The position numbers and the translations under genes are program-made. This document shows, one piece after another, positions 1 through 5,382 of a DNA stretch of 6,343 nt. Location of the stretch: contig JAGVIF010000209.1 in the NCBI GenBank assembly GCA_020056205.1, positions 1 to 6,343 on the forward strand, read 5' to 3'. The DNA is from Lentisphaeria bacterium. GTDB taxonomy: Bacteria; Verrucomicrobiota; Lentisphaeria; Victivallales; GWF2-50-93. Position 1 is the stretch's first letter. Each line of letters begins with the position of its first letter. The notes beneath the pieces were generated by a model, which was not told where the DNA came from, did not search any database, and was given only the letters and a program-made list of their open reading frames with translations.

Positions 1-60
1 GAAAACTTTTCTACTTTCTTCTTCTCCCTTTTTCCTTTTTTCACTCCCGCATTCCCGCAC
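1..60 (-). repeat. Purine-rich interspersed repeat, left (inverted) copy
   Basis: On the minus strand this stretch reads as two 8-nt units, GTGCGGGA and ATGCGGGA, then GTG and a long A/G tract that includes AAAGTAGAAAAG. The same order of elements, with a few substitutions and gaps, occurs on the plus strand at 5237-5287. The copies are therefore inverted and flank the minus-strand gene pair and the kinase genes. The left copy may continue beyond the window. There is no sign of coding. The stretch lies just downstream of the zinc-ribbon gene stop, and no convincing terminator hairpin is visible here. Confidence 0.6.
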
Positions 61-92
61 TTTAGCCCTTTAGAATTTCCCTACTTTCCCTT

Positions 93-509
93 CTACTTTT
101 TAATGGATATTGGCCCGGTTTTTGTCGAGCCGCAGTTGGGGCATTTCTGCATTTCGAGGACGTATTCGAATTTTCCCATTGTTTTTTGGGGTTTTTCAGG
201 AGGAGGAATTGACAGCTGCGGATTTATCGGATATTCGTATTGGCACTCCTCGCATTTATGCGCGTAACCGAGCCTTCCCCCGCATTTTTTGCAAAAACAC
301 CTCGGATCGCTACTGTCCCCTATATCCTTTATTGTTTCAGGATATTTCTCCTTGCACTGATAACACATTACTACTCTCAACGCTCCTTCCGGAGGAGTAT
401 TATAGCTGAAGAATTGAACGTAAATAACGACCGCCCACACTATAAGAAGAAGAATCATCAACAGGATATTTCTTTTTTTCTTGTTCCGCCAGAGACCGGA
501 AAGATTCAT
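93..509 (-). CDS. Membrane-anchored protein with two zinc ribbons, function unknown
   Basis: The 138-residue protein has a basic N-terminus (R8 to R13, five positive charges), one membrane helix at about 14-33, and a soluble C-terminal part. Four CxxC knuckles are visible: C49/C52, C73/C76 (CKKCGG), C86/C89 and C123/C126. They suit two zinc ribbons, probably 49-76 and 86-126; C71 is an extra cysteine. The positive-inside rule predicts N-in/C-out, which puts the metal-binding part outside the cytoplasm. A proline-rich linker (about 97-108) separates the knuckles of the second ribbon. The start is supported by GGAG at 519-522, 9 nt upstream. The gene lies 21 nt after the prepilin-like gene on the same strand and probably shares its transcript, so a role with that surface protein is possible. 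I do not recognise a named family. Confidence 0.8.
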   Translation of the reverse strand: MNLSGLWRNKKKRNILLMILLLIVWAVVIYVQFFSYNTPPEGALRVVMCYQCKEKYPETIKDIGDSSDPRCFCKKCGGRLGYAHKCEECQYEYPINPQLSIPPPEKPQKTMGKFEYVLEMQKCPNCGSTKTGPISIKK

Positions 510-530
510 TTATTTTTGCTCCGTTAATTT

Positions 531-1577
531 TTATTCTTTTCCCATTTCGTAGTGCCCCCGGATATCCCCGTCCGACCACGCCCTTTTGTAGAGGACGAAC
601 TCATCCATTTTTCCGCTAAAGATGAAATTTACCAGCAACTCGTTGCTAAGGACGCCTGGCTGCTGAGGGTCGTATGTGCCGGGGCTCCAATATTTTCTGT
701 AGCACCCCGCGCCGCCGAGCAACAAAGGAACGTTGAGGCCGCTGGCCGAGGAGGCCTGCCATCCTGTTGCGGCGGCGGTGTTTGGATTTTCCCCGGTCGT
801 ATCAATGTAGGGTCCAAGCGGCTGCGCGTTCACAAACACTGTTATTTGCCCGAGCGCATTTCCGGTTATTGCGTCAGTTCCGGTATGGCGGTATCGCAGA
901 GCTAAGTGTGTCCAGCCTTTCTGTTCAAAGTCAACATCGCTGTTTGTCCACGTGGCGCAGGTCGTAAATACATCAACGTCGAACGAGCCTTGCCCGAATG
1001 AACCGCTCCACGGATTGGCGTAAAGATCGTACTGAGCCGCCGCATCCTCCGCTGTTCCCCAGAGAGACTTCGAGTAGGGGCATTTCCCGAGAGTAAACGT
1101 ATCGAATTTCACCCAGCAAAGCACGGTGAAATCGTCCGTCGGGGTGAAATCGAGCCCCTGCGTTCCCGGAATCAGCACATACGTGTCGGCGCCGTTGAAC
1201 TGCAACGCATTTTTATAGCTGAACCGCCCCCAGCGCCCTCCCGATTTGACCCATTGAAAATTATGAGCCCCGCCGTTCTTGTTTGAGAGATATCCCTGAT
1301 ATTTGTCAGTCTGGTGGTTTTGGACATCGGCGCCTGAAGCCGTGTTGTTGAGGATGTCTCCCGTTCCTTCCTGGAAATTAAAGTTGACAATGCAGTCCGG
1401 ATCGTTGGAGAGACCCCTGTTGTAAGCGTACCATCTGTTGAATTTCGCCCACTGTATCGAACGATACAGAGCCGGAACCAGCATTGACATGAGAATAGCC
1501 GCGATAATACAGGCCACAAATACTTCTATTACCGTAAAGAACCGCTTCTCCGCCGTTTTTGCTATATTGGTTTTCAT
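531..1577 (-). CDS. Prepilin-like (type IV pilin/pseudopilin N-terminus) protein with LamG/concanavalin-like domain
   Basis: The 348-residue protein starts with a short basic leader (1-13), then FTVIE at 14-18 and a hydrophobic helix to about 37 ending in VPAL. This is the N-terminal methylation pattern of type IV pilins and type II secretion pseudopilins, with the conserved Glu at +5 (E18). The residue before the expected cleavage site is F13 rather than Gly. From about 124 to 340 the sequence fits a LamG-type beta-sandwich (Laminin_G_3 style): ALQFNGADTYV, then FTVLCWVKF, GWTHLALRY and the terminal KMDEFVLYKRAWSDGDI. Such domains often bind glycans or occur in surface proteins; no ligand can be named. 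The start is supported by GAGG at 1585-1588, 7 nt upstream. It is first in a two-gene minus-strand unit with the zinc-ribbon gene. By eye its GC content is higher than that of the kinase genes. Membrane-anchored or fibre-associated display outside the cell is inferred. Confidence 0.85.
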   Translation of the reverse strand: MKTNIAKTAEKRFFTVIEVFVACIIAAILMSMLVPALYRSIQWAKFNRWYAYNRGLSNDPDCIVNFNFQEGTGDILNNTASGADVQNHQTDKYQGYLSNKNGGAHNFQWVKSGGRWGRFSYKNALQFNGADTYVLIPGTQGLDFTPTDDFTVLCWVKFDTFTLGKCPYSKSLWGTAEDAAAQYDLYANPWSGSFGQGSFDVDVFTTCATWTNSDVDFEQKGWTHLALRYRHTGTDAITGNALGQITVFVNAQPLGPYIDTTGENPNTAAATGWQASSASGLNVPLLLGGAGCYRKYWSPGTYDPQQPGVLSNELLVNFIFSGKMDEFVLYKRAWSDGDIRGHYEMGKE

Positions 1578-1632
1578 GGTAGCGCCTCATGTTTTTTATT
1601 TTTTTTTCGACACCCGACTTTGGTTTAAGCAT

Positions 1633-1661
1633 AATCTATGCCACTTGAATAAGCTCAGCAA
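1633..1661 (-). promoter_or_regulatory. Possible promoter for the prepilin-like/zinc-ribbon unit
   Basis: On the minus strand TTGCTG (1661-1656) and TAGATT (1638-1633) are 17 nt apart and lie about 55 nt upstream of the start codon at 1577. Each matches the sigma70 consensus only in part (3 of 6 and 4 of 6). The -10 sits in a small dyad, GCATA-ATC-TATGC (1629-1641), and the -35 lies in one arm of a larger inverted repeat (1652-1678). Position and spacing are reasonable, but the match is weak. Confidence 0.3.
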
Positions 1662-1678
1662 GGGGGGGTTGCTGAACT
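1652..1678. repeat. Inverted repeat with a G7 loop in the divergent control region
   Basis: The 10-nt arms 1652-1661 (AGCTCAGCAA) and 1669-1678 (TTGCTGAACT) are complementary except for one pair, around a loop of seven G (1662-1668). No T tract follows on either strand, so it is not a typical terminator. It overlaps the candidate minus-strand -35 and lies about 100 nt upstream of the plus-strand promoter. An operator or a structured 5' region are both possible. Confidence 0.5.
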
Positions 1679-1774
1679 CATTCAAAAAGAAAAATACAAA
1701 TTGTGAAAGAGCTATGTTTACTCTTACCATGCGTCCCGGTTTATACAAATGGAAAAAACAAAAAAACACTCCAT

Positions 1775-1802
1775 TTGAAAAGCAAAGTTCGCGCTGTATA
1801 AT
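1775..1802 (+). promoter_or_regulatory. Sigma70-like promoter of the kinase genes
   Basis: TTGAAA (1775-1780) and a perfect TATAAT (1797-1802) are separated by 16 nt. Transcription would start near 1809, giving a leader of about 30 nt before the ATG at 1840. It also argues against the much longer open frame that begins at 1438, because that start would lie upstream of the promoter and inside the opposite-strand gene. The surrounding sequence is A-rich, as expected for a promoter. Confidence 0.6.
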
Positions 1803-1839
1803 CCCGAAAACAAAAAGCAACTTCTCTCCAAACAAAATT

Positions 1840-3573
1840 ATGGCTCAAGTGTCGAAACCGAAAAAAACATTTGAAGAACAGACTATCAGCAGGTCATTTA
1901 AACTGTTGACTGCGGCCTTCACTGCAATAGTCCTTATGAGCATCCTCTCGTATTACATCAACATCTGGATCGGAGAATATCAGGCGTCAAGCCAGAACCT
2001 TTCCGAACGGATAAGAAGCAGAACAATAAACTCCAATCTTCTCTTTGTGGAAATAACAACAGGCGCGAGCGACAAGGATCTGAACGAAGTCTGGATTCTG
2101 ATCGAAGGCATCCAGGGAGACTTGACAGCGATCGGCAACGCCGACATAGAATCGCAGGTGAATGATAAGCTGATGGCGTTCAAAGGATGCATGCTTGAAC
2201 TGCACGGAGTAATGTCGGACGCCGCGAAAAAAAAAGATGAAACGCAGCGTCAGAGCGACTACTACAAGGCCTACAGCGAACTTAATGAGGTTACAAGCAA
2301 GATAGACCCGCATCTGAAAAAAATAGCTGAAGACAAAATTTCCATGATGAAAGTAGTCTACATTTTTATGAGCCTTTTTGTAATAGTTCTTTTGGGCTTT
2401 GCCGGATGGGAGGTTAAAAAATTTGTCTCCCTGATTTCAATAATGGAAGAAAGCAACAGAGAGAACAACAGAATACTTGCCGTAGCGCTCAATTCAATCA
2501 ACTCAATCCTCATTTTCGCCGACGCTGACCAGAAGATAATTCTGTGGAACGGTTATGCTGAAAAATATTTTGGCGTCCCCGTATCGAAGGCGACAGGCGG
2601 AATATTGTCCGAAGTTCTTCCAATATTGTCCCGCTATAACACGGACTATCACAAGGTGTTACAGCTTCAGGCCACGGAAGAAATAAACTCGGCCAAGTTC
2701 GCCGTCGGCGAAATGGAAAGAATAGTGAACATAAGAATGATACCGACGCCGGGGTCAAGCGGAGTCGTTATCATTATTGATGACGTAACGGACGCCGAAA
2801 CGAGCAGGAAACAGGTGGACAAGGCACAAAAACTTGAAACCGTGCGCAACATGATGAAGAGCCTTGTTTCCGATTTTAACGGAATATTCGCCCAGCTTTC
2901 AAGGACAATCGGCGTTCTCGAAGGTTCTGTGGAAGATCAGGACAGCGAAGAAACGACGGAGATAAGAAAGAGCTTTGAGTCCATCAGGAATACTTACGAG
3001 AAGGTTCACGACAAGGTGCGAAAACTCGCCTATATAACGAAGGAAAAGGAGTTTATCCCCTCAAAAATAGAACTCAACACCGTGATAAACAAGGCGCTCG
3101 ATGTCTGCCAGGACTTGTTTGACAAGGACATCCAAGTCAATAGAACTCTCTACGATGTAAAGGCTTATACCGTCGCGGACGCGGAACTGCTGGAAATAGT
3201 CCTTTTCAATATGTTTGAGAATGCCGCAGACGCCCTTACTATAATGAAGCCGGAAGGACAGCCCAAAGGTGGCATAATAGAGATTTCGCTCGAAAAGATA
3301 TTTCCCGACAGAAATTACAGGCAAATACACCCGCTCGCGATGGCGTCTTCATACTGGGTCATTAACGTAGCCGACAACGGCGTCGGCATGGAAGCCGAAA
3401 TTTGCGCGCAGATTTTCGATCCTTTTTTTACGACGAAGGGCGATTTCGGAGCGGCCGGAGTCGGCCTTACGGTCGCGGACGAAATAGCAAGAAAACACCG
3501 TGGTTTTATAGAAGTGTATTCTGTCCCGGAACAGGGCACCAGCTTTAGCGTGTTCATCCCGGAGACAGTCTGA
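1840..3573 (+). CDS. KinA: PAS sensor histidine kinase homologue lacking the phosphoacceptor His
   Basis: From the ATG at 1840 the protein has 577 residues. Membrane helices lie at about 20-44 and 168-190, bounding a mostly helical extracytoplasmic region (about 45-167). A PAS domain follows (about 208-320). The dimerisation helix starts at QKLETV (330-335), but the motif that is normally HDFN reads S344-D-F-N. The ATP-binding domain looks intact: N box N457-M-F-E-N461, G1 DNGVGM (512-517), F box IFDPFFTTK (525-533) and a G2 region with G537, G540 and G542. The architecture is that of the NtrB/HDFN group of sensor kinases. Without His it should not autophosphorylate in the usual way. The frame is open back to 1438, but 1840 is chosen because a promoter lies just upstream and the earlier part overlaps the opposite gene. 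No clear Shine-Dalgarno is seen. The partner gene follows after 38 nt with no terminator. Confidence 0.88.
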   Translation: MAQVSKPKKTFEEQTISRSFKLLTAAFTAIVLMSILSYYINIWIGEYQASSQNLSERIRSRTINSNLLFVEITTGASDKDLNEVWILIEGIQGDLTAIGNADIESQVNDKLMAFKGCMLELHGVMSDAAKKKDETQRQSDYYKAYSELNEVTSKIDPHLKKIAEDKISMMKVVYIFMSLFVIVLLGFAGWEVKKFVSLISIMEESNRENNRILAVALNSINSILIFADADQKIILWNGYAEKYFGVPVSKATGGILSEVLPILSRYNTDYHKVLQLQATEEINSAKFAVGEMERIVNIRMIPTPGSSGVVIIIDDVTDAETSRKQVDKAQKLETVRNMMKSLVSDFNGIFAQLSRTIGVLEGSVEDQDSEETTEIRKSFESIRNTYEKVHDKVRKLAYITKEKEFIPSKIELNTVINKALDVCQDLFDKDIQVNRTLYDVKAYTVADAELLEIVLFNMFENAADALTIMKPEGQPKGGIIEISLEKIFPDRNYRQIHPLAMASSYWVINVADNGVGMEAEICAQIFDPFFTTKGDFGAAGVGLTVADEIARKHRGFIEVYSVPEQGTSFSVFIPETV

Positions 3574-3611
3574 AAATATATTTTGAAAAATAAAAGAAAC
3601 AGAGGTGAAAA

Positions 3612-4949
3612 ATGAAAATTGAGCTTATCATCGCATTTTTATCCGGCATAGCGGCCGCATCCGCCTTTCTCTTCCTCGTAAAAAGGGATGAGGTCGAAAA
3701 AGAGGACAAGGACGCGAAAGGCGGTTCCGCAGAAAAGAAAGAGACTCCCGATGCTGAAATCAGGCTTGAAAGGGCAAAAGAATTTGCGATAAAAGCGGAA
3801 CTCGCCAGCGAGGCAAAAAGCAGATTCATAGCTTATATGACGCACGAGATCAGAACCTCGCTGAATATAATCATGGGCATAAGCCAGATACTCCAGGAAG
3901 ATGAAAAAGAGCTTGGTGAAAAACAAAAAACTTTTATCTTCTCCATATCAGGGGCGTCCAAAAAATTGTTGTCAGTTACCGACGACGCCGCCGATTTCTC
4001 AACAAGAGAAAAAGGCGAAAGACATTTCTTCATAAAACAAAAATCCATTGACATAAGAAAAATGTGCTCCGAAATTATCAACGAGGAGTCCGCTGTCGCC
4101 CAAAGCAAGGGATTAGAAATTTCCCTCCTCCTGCCGGACGGCATACCGGCCTTTGTCAACGGAGACAGGACAAAACTCTCTCACCTGCTTTACACGCTTG
4201 TTGAAAACGCCATAAGATTTACTGAAAAAGGCAGTGTCAGGCTCGTCCTTAAAAATCTTGATCCGGCGTCAAAGACCGACACGAAAATAGAATTCAGAAT
4301 TGAAGATTCGGGCGCCGGCATTTCCGAGGAGAAAATAAAGGACATATTCGATTTTACCACCGATGATGTGGCAGACTCGGAAAGAAGCGGAAATGTCAAA
4401 CTCGGCCTCGCTATATGCAAATATCTCGCCGAGAACATGGGCGGCTCTATCAATGTTGACAGCAGAAAAAAATCAGGAACGTCTTTCTCCATCATTTTAC
4501 CTTTCAAGACAGCGGTGGAAGAAACAGCGAAAAAAAAGGAATCTTTTGCCCCGGCCTCCTCAAGAATCAACAATTTCTCAGGAAAAAAAGCCCTGCTCGC
4601 CGAAGACGACCCTGTGAACAGGCAGATAGAAAAAATCCTTCTCCAAAGATACGGCTTCGATGTCGAAACCGCTTCCAACGGACAAGACGCCCTCGAAAAA
4701 TATAAGTCAGGGAAATACGATATCATATTCATGGATTGTGAAATGCCTGTTATGAACGGATTCACGTCAGCGCGCGAAATCAGAAAAGTGGAAACCGAAA
4801 CAAAACAGCGTACGCCGATAATAGCGATGACGGCCAACGCAATGACAGGAGACAGGGAAATGTGCCTCGACGCCGGAATGGACGACTATGTCTCTAAGCC
4901 GGTCAGCATAGACAAACTTATCGACGCAACATCAAAATACCTCGGATGA
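3612..4949 (+). CDS. KinB: hybrid histidine kinase with receiver domain and no sensor domain
   Basis: The 445-residue protein has one N-terminal hydrophobic helix (about 3-23) as a membrane anchor, a charged and probably coiled-coil stretch (about 45-70), and an H box at 76-85 with phosphoacceptor H78 (HEIRTSLN; the usual Pro is Ser83). The ATP-binding region keeps N199 and G1 DSGAGI (232-237). The first Asn of the N box is T195, the F box is reduced to IFDFTT, and the G2 box reads GNVKLGL (260-266) where GGTGLGL is usual. The C-terminal receiver (about 325-445) is complete: acidic residues E331/D332, phosphoacceptor D375, T407 and K429-P430. There is no output or HPt domain, so the phosphate must go to another protein. 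The start is supported by AGAGGTG at 3601-3607. It is almost certainly co-transcribed with KinA and, having no sensor, probably takes its input from it. Confidence 0.9.
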   Translation: MKIELIIAFLSGIAAASAFLFLVKRDEVEKEDKDAKGGSAEKKETPDAEIRLERAKEFAIKAELASEAKSRFIAYMTHEIRTSLNIIMGISQILQEDEKELGEKQKTFIFSISGASKKLLSVTDDAADFSTREKGERHFFIKQKSIDIRKMCSEIINEESAVAQSKGLEISLLLPDGIPAFVNGDRTKLSHLLYTLVENAIRFTEKGSVRLVLKNLDPASKTDTKIEFRIEDSGAGISEEKIKDIFDFTTDDVADSERSGNVKLGLAICKYLAENMGGSINVDSRKKSGTSFSIILPFKTAVEETAKKKESFAPASSRINNFSGKKALLAEDDPVNRQIEKILLQRYGFDVETASNGQDALEKYKSGKYDIIFMDCEMPVMNGFTSAREIRKVETETKQRTPIIAMTANAMTGDREMCLDAGMDDYVSKPVSIDKLIDATSKYLG

Positions 4950-5021
4950 TTTTCTCCTTCACTTATACGCATTTTGCCTGACGGGGTAGCGCAGTGTGTC
5001 AGCGAACTTGCGTTGGCGGAG

Positions 5022-5174
5022 GGAATCGGGGTCGGTATCGAATGCCGCTAAGTTAAGGTGCAATTCGAAGTAGCGCGGGTCTATTTGACCCGCTATTATC
5101 GGGTCAGATAGACCCGAGTTAACCCTGTGGCAACTGCCTTAACTTAGCGCCATTCGGGTCGGAATCGGGATCGA
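5022..5174 (+). repeat. Degenerate GGNNTC hexamer motifs flanking the palindrome
   Basis: On the left GGAATC, GGGGTC and GGTATC follow each other at 5022-5039. On the right, after the palindrome, come GGGTC (5156-5160), GGAATC (5161-5166) and GGGATC (5167-5172). The nine bases GGAATCGGG occur on both sides (5022-5030 and 5161-5169). The pattern reads as one imperfect hexamer tract interrupted by the palindrome, although chance similarity cannot be excluded for so few units. Confidence 0.5.
5039..5156. repeat. Nested palindromic element (118 nt), MITE- or REP-like
   Basis: The outer arms 5039-5058 and 5137-5156 are 20 nt long and complementary with one mismatch; the core is CGCTAAGTTAAGG. Inside lie two further 17-nt segments, 5076-5092 and 5100-5116, which are inverted copies of each other with one mismatch, separated by CTATTAT. 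Each inner segment is also a hairpin by itself: GCGGGTC-TATTT-GACCCGC (5075-5093) and TCGGGTC-AGATA-GACCCGA (5099-5117). The element can thus fold as one long hairpin or as a three-way structure. No T tract follows, so it is not an ordinary terminator. It carries no coding sequence. Confidence 0.8.
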
Positions 5175-5212
5175 AAGGAGCAACAATGAGCATGGGGTGG
5201 ATTCGATCCCGA
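5165..5212. repeat. Inverted repeat with 26-nt loop
   Basis: TCGGGATCGAA (5165-5175) and TTCGATCCCGA (5202-5212) are perfect 11-nt complements. The loop contains AGGAG and an ATG (5186), so a transcript through here would present a ribosome-binding site and start codon in the loop. The right arm resembles the T-arm wording of a tRNA, but no tRNA can be folded around it. Confidence 0.6.
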
Positions 5213-5302
5213 ACGAAACAAAAATACATAACAGCGGTGCGGAAATGCGAGAGTAAAGAAAGTGGAAGGGAGAAAGTAGAAAACTTAAAACCTAAAACTT
5301 AA
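5186..5302 (+). CDS. Possible small ORF, 38 residues, doubtful
   Basis: An ATG at 5186 is preceded by AAAGGAG (5174-5180) with 5 nt spacing, the strongest Shine-Dalgarno match in this gap. The frame stays open for 38 codons, starts MSMGWIRSRTKQK, is very basic, and ends at TAA 5300-5302. Its second half runs through the purine-rich repeat and the ACTTAAA heptamers, which would encode Lys/Glu-rich sequence by composition alone. I recognise no family. It may be a leader peptide or simply chance. Confidence 0.17.
   Translation: MSMGWIRSRTKQKYITAVRKCESKESGREKVENLKPKT
5237..5287 (+). repeat. Purine-rich interspersed repeat, right (direct) copy
   Basis: The stretch begins GTGCGGAA-ATGCGAGA-GT (two 8-nt units) and continues as an A/G tract ending in AAAGTAGAAAAC. 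It is the counterpart of the inverted copy at 1-60, and the alignment needs small gaps in the A/G tract. Composition bias alone does not explain the shared GTGCGG-AATGCG wording. No coding role is evident. Confidence 0.6.
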
Positions 5303-5369
5303 AACTGATTTAGTTGGAGTTCACAGCTTTAGCGTGGGATTTTTTTAGACTTAAAACTTAACACTAAAA
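5283..5369 (+). repeat. ACTTAAA heptamer repeats in two clusters
   Basis: The first cluster (5283-5306) reads ACTTAAA, ACCTAAA, ACTTAAA, ACT with an exact 7-nt period. The second (5349-5369) reads ACTTAAA, ACTTAAC, then ACTAAAA. Between them lies the hairpin with T tract at 5322-5346. The second cluster forms the AT-rich leader directly upstream of yebC. Confidence 0.6.
5322..5346 (+). terminator. Weak intrinsic-terminator-like hairpin upstream of yebC
   Basis: CAC-A-GC (5322-5327) pairs with GC-GTG (5332-5336) around a TTTA loop, with one bulged A. After GGA comes a run of seven T (5340-5346). The stem is short, so strength is doubtful. The place fits the end of a transcript from the kinase genes, or attenuation ahead of yebC, whose start codon lies 36 nt further on. 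Confidence 0.35.
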
Positions 5370-5382
5370 ATCAGGGATTCTT

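Larger units (their letters stand above)
4950..5382. other. Repeat-rich intergenic region between the kinase genes and yebC
   Basis: No convincing gene lies in this 433-nt gap. In order it holds a GC-rich stretch with faint tRNA-like wording (4982-5050), GGNNTC-type hexamers, a large nested palindrome (5039-5156), more hexamers, a second dyad (5165-5212), a possible small reading frame (5186-5302), a purine-rich repeat (5237-5287), ACTTAAA heptamers and a terminator-like hairpin (5322-5346). The density of unrelated repeats suggests a site that has collected repeat elements. No obvious terminator follows directly after the KinB stop codon. Confidence 0.7.

Noticed and set aside
552..905. Plus-strand open frame opposite the prepilin-like gene
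   Set aside because: The minus-strand LamG coding sequence explains the region; the plus frame has no family features.
1438..1839. N-terminal extension of KinA (frame open from 1438)
   Set aside because: It overlaps the prepilin-like gene on the other strand and lies upstream of a good promoter at 1775-1802; the extension has no domain-like sequence. The protein from 1840 is complete in architecture.
2227..2235. A9 run in KinA as a programmed frameshift site
   Set aside because: The frame continues normally and the alternative frames offer no meaningful product; A-rich Lys codons are common in this gene.
4190..4837. Long open frame antisense to KinB (215 codons)
   Set aside because: It is a shadow of a strongly supported coding region, with no recognisable domain and no ribosome-binding evidence.
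5039..5156. Rho-independent terminator of the kinase genes
   Set aside because: The structure is too large and complex, and no T run follows on either strand.
5022..5174. CRISPR array
   Set aside because: The repeats are short, imperfect and have no regular spacers; no cas gene is nearby.
5196..5216. T-arm of a tRNA (GGATTCGATCCC)
   Set aside because: The flanks do not form a 5-bp T-stem around the loop and no acceptor or anticodon arm fits; the bases are explained by the 11-nt dyad.
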